A DNA stretch of 15,634 nt, from NCBI GenBank assembly GCA_964435165.1, contig CAYSXY010000050.1:1-15634 (forward strand), read 5' to 3'. Both the position numbers and the translations under genes were made by a program. Under the pieces are notes generated by a model, which saw nothing but the letters and a program-made list of their open reading frames with translations, did not search any database and was not told where the DNA came from. Positions within the stretch are counted from its first letter, which is position 1; every line of letters begins with the position of its first letter. Origin of the DNA: CAYSXY01 sp964435165 (GTDB lineage: Bacteria; Pseudomonadota; Alphaproteobacteria; Rickettsiales; RI-342). Positions 7,670 to 14,571 of the stretch are shown piece after piece.

Positions 7670-8032
7670 GTGACTGGCGGCAGACAGCCAGAGGAGGCAA
7701 CCATATCACGCAAACATCAGGATGATCTGGGGCTGATCGCCAGGCTCAATCGCCGTATCTTACGGTTGGTGATGATGAGCGTGCCGGTCTACCTTTCATT
7801 TCAATTGATTGGTGGTGATCAGGGGCTGCTCAATTATTATGTGCTGGAGCAGGAAAAGATCGAATTGGAAAAAGGCCTTGCGCTGATCCGCGACGAGCGC
7901 CAGCAATTGGAATGGCGGGTCAAACATCTGCAAAATGAATCACTGGATATTGACCTGTTGGAAGAGCAAGCCAAATCGGTGTTGGGATACGCCCTGCCGG
8001 GTGAACAATTATTGCTGTTGGAGCAGGAATAA
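7670..8032 (+). CDS. ftsB: FtsB/DivIC-type septum formation protein
   Basis: FtsB is a small bitopic membrane protein of the divisome that forms a coiled-coil complex with FtsL and FtsQ. Here a basic N-terminus is followed by a membrane segment (about residues 32-48), a GGDQGLLNYYVLEQ linker, a coiled coil (about 62-92) and a tail with SLDIDLLEEQAKSVLGYA, the alphaproteobacterial FtsB pattern. The start is unusual. The frame opens with GTG 7670 without a good ribosome site, while a strong AGAGGAGG at 7690-7697 stands 5 nt before an in-frame ATA (7703, residue 12 of this frame). The first ATG (7772) lies inside the membrane segment and is too late. Gene identity is firm; the true start is open. 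Confidence 0.85.
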   Translation: MTGGRQPEEATISRKHQDDLGLIARLNRRILRLVMMSVPVYLSFQLIGGDQGLLNYYVLEQEKIELEKGLALIRDERQQLEWRVKHLQNESLDIDLLEEQAKSVLGYALPGEQLLLLEQE

Positions 8033-8034
8033 TT

Positions 8035-8168
8035 CTATACGTTTCTCAGGACAGAGCGCCACGCCATTAGGCGTGGGTGAATGAGTATCCGGACTGCACA
8101 GGCAGGACGGCGAACGCATGGCGTTCGTAGCCCCGCAGGGAAAACGATCCCGGGCTTATCCGGAGGGT
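8035..8168 (+). repeat. Structured repeat element, copy B
   Basis: This is the second copy of the element at 2455-2589, beginning 3 nt after the ftsB stop codon. Differences from copy A keep the fold. In the first stem one U-G pair becomes C-G and one A-U becomes G-U. All four bases of the second loop change (GTGA to ACAG) while its CTGC/GCAG stem and the tandem G-A step stay. The third hairpin changes only in its loop (ATA to ATG). The last stem gains G-U pairs and one bulged A. It lies between ftsB and the DCC-protein gene, so it could act as ftsB 3'-UTR, as leader of the next gene, or as an independent RNA. Confidence 0.8.
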
Positions 8169-8230
8169 ATGGATTGAAGGTTGGCAGGCAAAAGCCTTCG
8201 GTATGCAATTAATTGGAGCGGTAACATACA

Positions 8231-8611
8231 ATGATTACAGTTTATTATGATGGTAAGTGTGGCCTCTGCTCCAAAGAGATAAACCATTATAAGAACATTG
8301 CCCCACAAGAAGTTTTTATCTGGGAAGATATCACCATCTCTGAAGATGCATTGCAGGCGGAAGGTATATCGCTGGAAGATGGCCTGCGGCAGCTTCATGC
8401 GAAGGATGCACAGGGCACAATGCATGTCGGTGTCGACGCCTTTATCCTCATCTGGAAGCAGTTGAAGCGCTGGCGCTGGCTAGGGTATATTGTGGCTCTG
8501 CCGGGTATTCGTACCATCGCGAATGCCACTTATCGCTGGTTTGCCAATTGGCGCTTTAACCGGCTGGCGCATTGTCAGGCTGCGATCAATCATCAAGACT
8601 CATCACACTAA
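8231..8611 (+). CDS. DCC-family thiol-disulfide oxidoreductase (DUF393)
   Basis: The DCC/DUF393 family is named after its N-terminal DxxCxxC motif, seen here as YYDGKCGLC with Asp7, Cys10 and Cys13. The small domain is thioredoxin-like and its members are predicted redox proteins with little biochemical proof. The C-terminal half fits the family: GVDAFILIWKQLKRWRWLGYIVALPGI, then YRWFANWR. It has 126 residues and starts at ATG 8231, with GGAG about 11 nt upstream. Next comes a 55-residue gene after an 11-nt gap, probably in one transcript. The intergenic leader contains structured repeat copy B. Confidence 0.88.
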   Translation: MITVYYDGKCGLCSKEINHYKNIAPQEVFIWEDITISEDALQAEGISLEDGLRQLHAKDAQGTMHVGVDAFILIWKQLKRWRWLGYIVALPGIRTIANATYRWFANWRFNRLAHCQAAINHQDSSH

Positions 8612-8622
8612 AGAAATAGTAC

Positions 8623-8790
8623 ATGACAAGCCACCCCGCCCGCACATTAGCCAGAAAATGGCGTGAAGAATATGGTGATTCAGCCTTGGAAAAGGCACAG
8701 GAGCAAGCCGAATATTGTCGCGAGCATGGCCAGATTGACGCACTGATTTTATGGAATCAGGTGATAGAGCGATTGAAACAGTCGCCATGA
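8623..8790 (+). CDS. Small 55-residue conserved-looking protein
   Basis: ATG 8623 opens a 56-codon frame ending in TGA at 8788-8790, 11 nt after the DCC-protein stop. The product is predicted to be almost fully helical and charged: LARKWREEYGDSALEKAQ, then a second helix with YCREHGQIDALILWNQVIERL. Third positions and amino acids look protein-like, and the arrangement (short helix, GD turn, Ala/Glu helix, G-D/I turn, W-containing final helix) resembles small uncharacterised proteins common in alphaproteobacterial genomes; that resemblance is from memory. There is no signal peptide or membrane segment. The function is unknown. Confidence 0.65.
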   Translation: MTSHPARTLARKWREEYGDSALEKAQEQAEYCREHGQIDALILWNQVIERLKQSP

Positions 8791-8873
8791 TGCTGGCCCT
8801 TCCGTGACAATACTATATTCATCGCAGCATCTATGCTAAACCTTTGATCGTGTGATCGGAGGGGAGAATCAAA

Positions 8874-9518
8874 GTGAGACTCGTATGGCAGATAGCCGTA
8901 ATATCAATGCCGCTCTTTCTGATCGGTTGTGGTATGATAGGCCCGCTAGTGGGTGACGTCGAACAACCGGTATATAAAGTGCTCTCGCAAACCGACGCGA
9001 TTGAAATTCGCCGCTATGAGCCCAAGATTATTGCCGAGGTCGAGGTGACAGGTGCGCGCGAGGACGCTATTGGTGACGGATTTCGTCTCCTTGCCGATTA
9101 TATTTTCGGCAACAACACGGCCACGAAGGATATTGCGATGACGGCCCCCGTCCAACAGCAGGCGAGTCAGGAGATTGCCATGACGGCGCCGGTGCAGCAA
9201 CAGGCGCTGGATGATAGCCTGGGCAACCGCTGGCGGGTCAGTTTCGTGATGCCATCAGCATATACGATGGAGACGTTACCTACTCCTCGCAACAGTGCGG
9301 TAACGTTGAAAGAAGTTCCGGCAAAACGCATGGCGGTAATTGAATTTTCCGGCAGAAATAGCAATGACAATATAGCAGAGCATGAAGCCGCACTAAGGCG
9401 CTACATCGACACTAATGATCTGCAGCCAATTGGCCCACCAGTTTACGCTTTTTATGACCCACCCTGGACCTTACCCTTCCTGCGCCGAAATGAGGTGATG
9501 CTGGAGATTGAAGGATAA
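8874..9518 (+). CDS. SOUL-family heme-binding lipoprotein
   Basis: SOUL/HEBP proteins bind heme or tetrapyrroles. GTG 8874 is the start, with a strong GGAGGGGAG about 7 nt upstream. The 214-residue product begins with a signal peptide ending in lipobox L16-I-G-C19, so it is probably membrane-anchored outside the cytoplasm. The SOUL domain follows directly: EIRRYEPKIIAEVEV, GFRLLADYIFGNN, then IAMTAPVQQQ twice in tandem, WRVSFVMPSAYTMETLP, and VYAFYDPPWTLPFLRRNEVMLEI at the end. The IAMTAPV duplication is common in this family. It is a monocistronic-looking gene between the 55-residue protein and the amidoligase operon. Heme-binding residues are not evident. Confidence 0.9.
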   Translation: MRLVWQIAVISMPLFLIGCGMIGPLVGDVEQPVYKVLSQTDAIEIRRYEPKIIAEVEVTGAREDAIGDGFRLLADYIFGNNTATKDIAMTAPVQQQASQEIAMTAPVQQQALDDSLGNRWRVSFVMPSAYTMETLPTPRNSAVTLKEVPAKRMAVIEFSGRNSNDNIAEHEAALRRYIDTNDLQPIGPPVYAFYDPPWTLPFLRRNEVMLEIEG

Positions 9519-9630
9519 GATCGGGCTATTCCGGCTTAATTGGCACCGCTGGTGAAATAGCGACATGATTACTACGTGCATGCCATATGTTCAGGGCAGT
9601 TGGTGGGCAGTGCAGAAGTGAACAAAAACG

Positions 9631-10635
9631 ATGAATAAGGAAAGCATTGTGGATAAGGCACCCAAGTTAAACGCAGATGGAGATGAGCGCCGGGTTGGCT
9701 TGGAGATTGAATATGCCGGTGTGCCATTAGACGAGGCGGCAGATATCATTCAACGTCTTTTCGGTGGGCAGATGAGTAATGTGAGCGATGCCGTCATCAA
9801 GCTGGAGCAAACGGCTCTGGGAGATTTTACGCTTGAACTCGATGCGATGCCGCTGAAAAAAGTTGCGGCTAACATAGGCGCGTTGGAGGCAAAAGATGAC
9901 GATAATCTTATCGATCAGGTAAGCATTCACGCCGGAAAAATCATCGGCAATCTTGCAACTACGCTTGTGCCGTTTGAAATTGTCTCGCCCCCCATTGCCA
10001 TCAGTGAGCTGCCGAAAATGGAAAAAGTGCGAGAAGAACTGCAAAAAGCCGGGGCAACCGATACGAAAGAACATCTCTACAGCGCGTTTGGACTCCATAT
10101 CAATCCCGAAGTGGCATCGTTCGAGGTTGAATACATTCTGCGCCATATACAAAGCTATTTGTTGCTGGATGCCTGGCTCAAACAACAGCATAAGATTGAC
10201 ATGTCGCGCAGGGTGACCAGCTTTATTGATCCGTTTCCTGCATCCTATCGCGCGTTAGTGCTTGATGAATCATATAAACCAGATATGGAGCAATTGATTC
10301 GCGATTATCACCAGCACAACCCAACGCGCAATCGTGCGCTGGATATGCTGCCTCTCTTTGCCACTATCAATCAGTCGCTTGTGAAAGAACTATATGGAGA
10401 GAAGCAAAAAATAAATAAACGCCCAACCTTCCATTACAGGCTGCCTAATTGCGAATTGGCCGATGAACACTGGTCATTTAATACGGAATGGGAGCGCTGG
10501 CTGCAGGTAGAGGCGCTAGCGGCAGATGAAACACGCCTGCGTAAACTGATCCGGCAATGGCAAACACACCAGGCGCGATGGCTTGCATCCGAATCAGACT
10601 GGGTCAGCTACATTCAACAAGATATTCAGGAGTGA
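9631..10635 (+). CDS. Amidoligase-family (GCS-like) enzyme
   Basis: The 334-residue protein matches the amidoligase group of the glutamate-cysteine-ligase/glutamine-synthetase-like fold, predicted to form amide (peptide-like) bonds using ATP. The hallmark strand RVGLEIEYAGVP lies at 21-32 with acidic residues 25 and 27 in a metal/ATP position. Further landmarks are DFTLELD (65-71), VPFEIVSPPI (113-122), FGLHINPE (153-160), where the His/Asn are typical of the active site, and RPTFHYRLPN (264-273). ATG 9631 is the start, with a weak purine-rich upstream. The stop TGA is 2 nt before the GATase ATG, so the two form one operon. The substrate is unknown. Iyer and co-workers (2009) described such amidoligase-GATase neighbourhoods as predicted metabolite- or peptide-modifying systems. 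Confidence 0.85.
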   Translation: MNKESIVDKAPKLNADGDERRVGLEIEYAGVPLDEAADIIQRLFGGQMSNVSDAVIKLEQTALGDFTLELDAMPLKKVAANIGALEAKDDDNLIDQVSIHAGKIIGNLATTLVPFEIVSPPIAISELPKMEKVREELQKAGATDTKEHLYSAFGLHINPEVASFEVEYILRHIQSYLLLDAWLKQQHKIDMSRRVTSFIDPFPASYRALVLDESYKPDMEQLIRDYHQHNPTRNRALDMLPLFATINQSLVKELYGEKQKINKRPTFHYRLPNCELADEHWSFNTEWERWLQVEALAADETRLRKLIRQWQTHQARWLASESDWVSYIQQDIQE

Positions 10636-10637
10636 TC

Positions 10638-11327
10638 ATGTCAGGAAATCTATCGTTGATTGGTGTGACTACCTCTGCACGCAAGGGCCATTTCATGTGG
10701 TGGTGCATATGGTTGGCCGTTCTGTGCACCGGAGGAAAAGCCCAGCGAATCACGGCATTGAATGGCAGGGATTATAAGCAATGTGATGGTTACATTATTT
10801 CTGGCGGCGCTGACATTGACCCGCAATGCTATGGACAGGAAAATATCGCCAGTATCGATATCGAGCCGGAACGCGATACGTTGGAAAAAACAGTCATTAC
10901 GCATGCAATAAAACATGGCAAACCGTTATTTGGCATTTGTCGAGGGTTGCAGATGATCAATGTGGTGCAAGAAGGCACACTGCATCAGGACGCACGAGAT
11001 TTTTACGAGACATTTATACCGACGGATAGTCTGCTGGGGAAAATTTTTGCAAGGCGTCGCATCACACTTCTCCATGACGGTATACTGAAAGGTATATTTC
11101 AGAGAAAGTCAGCTGTGTCGGTCAATAGTTTGCATCATCAGGCGATTAATGCATTAGGCAAGCACCTGAAAATCGTCGCGGAAGATGATCATGGCATCGT
11201 TCAGGCAATTGAAAGTGATAATCCCGGCGAACAATTCATCCTTGCCGTGCAGTGGCATCCGGAGTTTATGCTCTATCGCAAAGCGCATAGGCGGTTATTT
11301 AAATCAGTGGTTTCCCGTGCCAAGTAA
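10638..11327 (+). CDS. Class I glutamine amidotransferase / peptidase C26-like protein
   Basis: This is a 229-residue member of the gamma-glutamyl-GABA hydrolase (PuuD-like, C26) branch of class I GATases. The nucleophile elbow FGICRGLQ gives Cys101, and QWHPEF supplies His207 and Glu209, so the triad is intact. SGGADIDPQCYG (55-66) and VNSLHHQAIN (162-171) are branch-typical. ATG 10638 is chosen because AGGAG stands just upstream; the frame opens further left but would overlap the amidoligase. The N-terminus is shorter than PuuD's. Paired with the amidoligase it may hydrolyse or transfer a gamma-glutamyl amide made by that enzyme, which is inference from context. Confidence 0.88.
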   Translation: MSGNLSLIGVTTSARKGHFMWWCIWLAVLCTGGKAQRITALNGRDYKQCDGYIISGGADIDPQCYGQENIASIDIEPERDTLEKTVITHAIKHGKPLFGICRGLQMINVVQEGTLHQDARDFYETFIPTDSLLGKIFARRRITLLHDGILKGIFQRKSAVSVNSLHHQAINALGKHLKIVAEDDHGIVQAIESDNPGEQFILAVQWHPEFMLYRKAHRRLFKSVVSRAK

Positions 11328-11393
11328 ACTCCCATGGGCCAAGGTCTATGGTATTAGCATCTACGCTGCGCTTTGCGCGCGGCAGGACATACG

Positions 11394-13109
11394 CTAAGGA
11401 ATAATCTTTGCGCGCTTTTCGACATCCTGGAATGTTTCTTGCGTGGCTCCGCTGATAAGCCCAAGCAATAATTGATCGCCAGAGGGATTATCATTCGCGC
11501 CTTTTTTATGATAATGGGCTAAAGAGTTCACGGGCGGGGTAGGCGTGTAAGCAGGAATGCCGCGTGCGTTCAATAATGGCACGTATGGATCATGTTCTTC
11601 GCCATGGCGCATCTCCAGGAAATGCTCGGCAACATCCGCACCTTTAGGCGATCTGGAAATAGACGACGCGATTGTACCCAGCTGCGTCCGCACAAAGTTG
11701 AAATGGTGCAGCGTCCATTCCAACACCGTCGCGCGAAAATCAGCCACATGGTCAAATATCTGCGCCAGATGCATTGCCTCCCGATCATCTTCGTTAAACC
11801 TGTTCTCATCAATGAAGCGTATTTCTTCTTCCACAGAGCGCCCTGCCAGAGCAGCACGCGCAGCCACACGCGCTTCCAGAGCCTCCCAAAGCTCCGGATA
11901 GAGCCTTAAAAACGTTGTTTTGCGCAAATTTTCCGAATGACTGCCACTGGTCTCGCCCAGAAATGGTCTGAAATCCTGATAGGCACCAGTTGAGAGTGAG
12001 CGCTGCATGGGCAGAACGGCATCGCGCATGATGGCGAAATACGGCATGGTCGTCGCCAGATGATAAGCGGCGTGAGCCAGGTGACCATCATGGATATCTG
12101 CCATCGCCTGTCTGATATGTTTGATGCCTAAATCAACCATAATCTCCGGTATCTGATGCAGGCCGCGGAATTGTGTGAAATAGCCATCTCTATCGACCAC
12201 CTGCAACTGTGTGACGGCTTGTTTGAGATGTGCAGTGCCAACAAATTCAACATACGCTGCGCTGCGATCATGTCGGTCTGGCGAGAGCGATTCAGTCTGA
12301 GCACTTGGGCTGGCCAGTATTCTGGACCAGTAATCAGACAGGCTATTGCCTAGCACCGTATGATGCAGGGTGCGATAAAGCGGGTTATCCATTCGGTTGT
12401 TGGTCATAAAAATGTCGACGGAGACGATGTCCTCCTCGTTCAGCGCATGTATAACGACGTCGCACCGTTGCCTTGCCGCGATGAGTTCTGCATGGGTTGG
12501 CGAATCTGTGATGTCCAGCATCACATCCTTATCATGGCCGCTGCGACCTTGGCGCAAGGTGATTCCTGTCACCTTTGCTAGCGTCTCATGATAGGCGCCG
12601 AGCCAGAGCATGTTGACAGCCGCACGCTCATAACTCTTTTCTTCCAGATTGTCTGAGAGCCTGTCCAACAGCAGAATCATATTCTGCATGGCAATTTCGG
12701 CGCATTGAAAAATGGCCTTTTTGGTTGCGTTATATGAGGGTGCATCGACAGAATGTTGAGTAATGGCCGCATCAATGTGCGGCAAGGCATGAAGTGAGGC
12801 ATAGCTTCCCAGAACCGATGCGCCCACGTCAAAATAATAAGCTTCAAGAGCATCTTCATCATCTGGTACGGCGATAATATCGGCAGGTGTGACTCCTTCA
12901 TTGGCATCAATGAGTTCTGCGACGCTTGTTCCTCTGTCATACTGCGCGATCCATGTGGCAATGGGCGCGCCTTCCCATGTCATGCTTTTCAGTTTTGTCC
13001 ATGCCTCGGAGGAAGAAAGTTTTCCTCCCGTTCTTTCTCGATAATACTCGCCGAAACGATCAATGATGTCCTGAGAGGATTCATCTGTAGTGTTCATATG
13101 GTCTGACAT
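11394..13109 (-). CDS. Divergent tryptophan 2,3-dioxygenase-like heme protein with internal duplication
   Basis: I read this 571-residue protein as a remote relative of the TDO/IDO heme dioxygenases. Residue numbers count from the in-frame ATG at 13118; subtract 3 for the chosen start. HQIPEI (321-326) corresponds to the distal-His motif HQTSEL of bacterial TDO. About 60 residues on, FRPFLGETSGSHS (383-395) matches FRDVLGPSSGFQS, with Arg384 at the substrate-carboxylate Arg. WTLHHFNFVRTQLG (468-481) aligns with the proximal-His segment WRFRHMRTVMRVIG, putting His472 at the heme ligand. Residues 137-182 align without gaps to 321-366, a degenerate second copy in which Phe137 replaces the distal His. 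Bacterial TDO is about 300 residues, so this is nearly double. ATG 13109 has AGG at a 9-nt spacing, whereas ATG 13118 has none at a usable distance. Reaction and substrate are unknown. Confidence 0.6.
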   Translation of the reverse strand: MSDHMNTTDESSQDIIDRFGEYYRERTGGKLSSSEAWTKLKSMTWEGAPIATWIAQYDRGTSVAELIDANEGVTPADIIAVPDDEDALEAYYFDVGASVLGSYASLHALPHIDAAITQHSVDAPSYNATKKAIFQCAEIAMQNMILLLDRLSDNLEEKSYERAAVNMLWLGAYHETLAKVTGITLRQGRSGHDKDVMLDITDSPTHAELIAARQRCDVVIHALNEEDIVSVDIFMTNNRMDNPLYRTLHHTVLGNSLSDYWSRILASPSAQTESLSPDRHDRSAAYVEFVGTAHLKQAVTQLQVVDRDGYFTQFRGLHQIPEIMVDLGIKHIRQAMADIHDGHLAHAAYHLATTMPYFAIMRDAVLPMQRSLSTGAYQDFRPFLGETSGSHSENLRKTTFLRLYPELWEALEARVAARAALAGRSVEEEIRFIDENRFNEDDREAMHLAQIFDHVADFRATVLEWTLHHFNFVRTQLGTIASSISRSPKGADVAEHFLEMRHGEEHDPYVPLLNARGIPAYTPTPPVNSLAHYHKKGANDNPSGDQLLLGLISGATQETFQDVEKRAKIIP

Positions 13110-13118
13110 CGTCACCAT

Positions 13119-13397
13119 CCTATTGTTTTGTTATTGATGGGGTTGAACAGATACGTCGGCGTGCTAACCATATATGGCTCCGTGGCGCTCTTATTATTGC
13201 CATGGGCTGTGCATCTGTGTCAGGCGGGAAATTACAGATAATCGTTATTTTTCATACGGAAACCTATGTAACGGTTGGCGCCTGCACCGAACAAAAATGG
13301 TCAATTGTTAGATTTGCAGAACAAAATTCTTTATTTTTTAAAAATTGTATAACGATCCGATGATAGATTGTTAGCATTATGAACTATTCTGTCATGA
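13119..13397. promoter_or_regulatory. Divergent promoter region between TDO-like and XRE genes
   Basis: This 279-bp gap must hold both promoters. Its right third (about 13290-13380) is strongly AT-rich next to the XRE start. The octamer ATTGTTAG occurs twice in direct orientation, at 13304-13311 and 13367-13374, and may be part of operators for the adjacent regulator. No gene or other repeat is visible. Confidence 0.4.
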
Positions 13398-13400
13398 GTG

Positions 13401-14261
13401 ATGCACGTTAGAGAACAATTTCGCCTTTTTCAGCAGCGGTTGAACCAGGCATTTAAAGAACAGGATATCGTTCCGGCTCGCTTTTCGAAGCAGACAGGAA
13501 TAGCGCGCTCAACGCTGTCAGACTTGCTAAAGGGGGAGGATATTCGTCTCCCCCGACTGGATACGATAGTGGCCTTGGCAGAGCATCTGGATGTGACATC
13601 GGATTGGTTGCTGGGCCTTTCCAACGAGAAGAACAAAGTCTCCGAGATTATTGAAAGTGCGCTGCAAGTGGCTGAGACCGAGCAGGCCTCCAAAGATAAA
13701 GACCCGCTGCATCAATGGCTATCGACCGAAATGACAGACACGAAGTTGCGTCAGGCCTGTCTCTTTTTTCCTGATCACATGGCAACGATCGATGTGCTGC
13801 TGTACAAATATAAGGATCGTTATGAACATCACGGCCTGACGTCGGAGAAGGTTGACGCCTTCAGTCACTCTTACCGGGATAAAATCGAGCATATATCCGT
13901 TGAGATGTGCGCGCCTCTGGTCAATATCGAAACTTTTGCCTATGGACATGATATCTGGTCGGAACTGGCATTGGAAGCACGGCAGCGACAGCTTCTCGCA
14001 TTGGCGGATCGGCTGGAAGAAACCTACCCTAAACATCAAATGTATCTTTATGACGGGCTGCGTAACAAACCGCCGATGTTCATCCTGTATGGACATCAAA
14101 AGGCATCGCTGTGGATTGGCTCTTATCACCTCATCTTTCATATCCCGAAGCAGGTCGAGGCCTTTCACAAGCAGTTTGACCAACATATCCGGAACACGCT
14201 GATATATCCACACGAGGCGCCTAATTATCTACGCGAATTGACAAAGAAGGTTGGTGAATGA
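13401..14261 (+). CDS. XRE-family transcriptional regulator with large C-terminal domain
   Basis: An N-terminal helix-turn-helix of the Cro/CI (XRE) type occupies about residues 27-74: ARFSKQTGIARSTLSDLLKG, then LPRLDTIVALAEHLDVTSDWLLGLS, the ending typical of this class. The remaining 200 residues form a domain I do not recognise; it is rich in aromatic and His residues (PKHQMYLYDGL, YGHQKASLWIGSYHLIF) and could sense a ligand or protein. ATG 13401 directly follows an in-frame GTG at 13398. The gene is divergent from the TDO-like gene and its stop overlaps the next small ORF by 4 nt (ATGA). The placement suggests it controls the TDO-like gene and itself. Confidence 0.85.
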   Translation: MHVREQFRLFQQRLNQAFKEQDIVPARFSKQTGIARSTLSDLLKGEDIRLPRLDTIVALAEHLDVTSDWLLGLSNEKNKVSEIIESALQVAETEQASKDKDPLHQWLSTEMTDTKLRQACLFFPDHMATIDVLLYKYKDRYEHHGLTSEKVDAFSHSYRDKIEHISVEMCAPLVNIETFAYGHDIWSELALEARQRQLLALADRLEETYPKHQMYLYDGLRNKPPMFILYGHQKASLWIGSYHLIFHIPKQVEAFHKQFDQHIRNTLIYPHEAPNYLRELTKKVGE

Positions 14262-14518
14262 ATGGATTTAAAGCCAAAATTATTATTATGAAAACAACCT
14301 TTTATGTGGAATTGTCAGATAGGGAACATTCGAGAATCAACAACATAAGGCCCATTCCGAATCTGCAGCTACTACTAATCAATGATCGGGGTGAGAAGAT
14401 ATGCTCGTTGCGGTTTTGCATCAGTATATCCGCGCGCACCATAGATACGATCTGGCTGAAATACAGGAATGCAATGAAGAATGTATGCCTAGATTATACC
14501 ACAACCAGGTACACTTAA
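14258..14518 (+). CDS. Hypothetical 86-residue protein
   Basis: The start codon overlaps the XRE stop in an ATGA junction, the usual sign of translational coupling, which is the main argument that it is a gene. No family is recognised. The N-terminal half has a beta-like pattern (AKIIIMKTTFYVELSD, LQLLLINDRGEKI), the rest is mixed and ends in a Thr/Tyr-rich tail. An internal ATG at 14288 is an alternative start. Its final codons overlap an operator-like palindrome of the downstream higBA promoter, so the 3' end could also be fortuitous reading. Confidence 0.4.
   Translation: MNGFKAKIIIMKTTFYVELSDREHSRINNIRPIPNLQLLLINDRGEKICSLRFCISISARTIDTIWLKYRNAMKNVCLDYTTTRYT
14497..14511. promoter_or_regulatory. 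Upstream HigA operator-like palindrome (imperfect)
   Basis: A 15-bp site TACCACAACCAGGTA shares ten positions, including both TACC and GGTA ends, with the perfect site 36 bp downstream. It probably is a secondary binding site for the HigA antitoxin. Confidence 0.45.
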
Positions 14519-14532
14519 TCATTGCCAGTATA

Positions 14533-14547
14533 TACCACTATGTGGTA
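14533..14547. promoter_or_regulatory. HigA operator / higBA promoter
   Basis: A perfect inverted repeat TACCAC-TAT-GTGGTA lies 25 bp upstream of the higB start and overlaps TACAAT (14546-14551), a likely -10 box. A dyad over the core promoter fits the usual autorepression of higBA by HigA or the HigBA complex. Confidence 0.65.
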
Positions 14548-14571
14548 CAATAATCCTATTGGAGCGAATGA

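Noticed and set aside
7464..7673. Plus-strand 69-codon ORF between eno and ftsB, ending across the GTG of ftsB
   Set aside because: No recognisable motif, poor ribosome site and non-protein-like composition; the overlap with GTG is weak evidence because that GTG may not be the true ftsB start.
2455..8168. The two structured repeats as ends of a composite mobile element spanning 5.6 kb
   Set aside because: The enclosed genes are housekeeping-type (nfi, eno, ftsB), no transposase or target duplication is seen, and each copy is tied to a stop codon.
9124..9212. Tandem IAMTAPVQQQ duplication in the SOUL protein as a novel feature
   Set aside because: Repeated IAMTAPV units are a usual feature of SOUL-family proteins.
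13430..14213. Minus-strand ORFs opposite the XRE gene, up to 164 codons
   Set aside because: They are antisense to a clear HTH protein and have no family signature.
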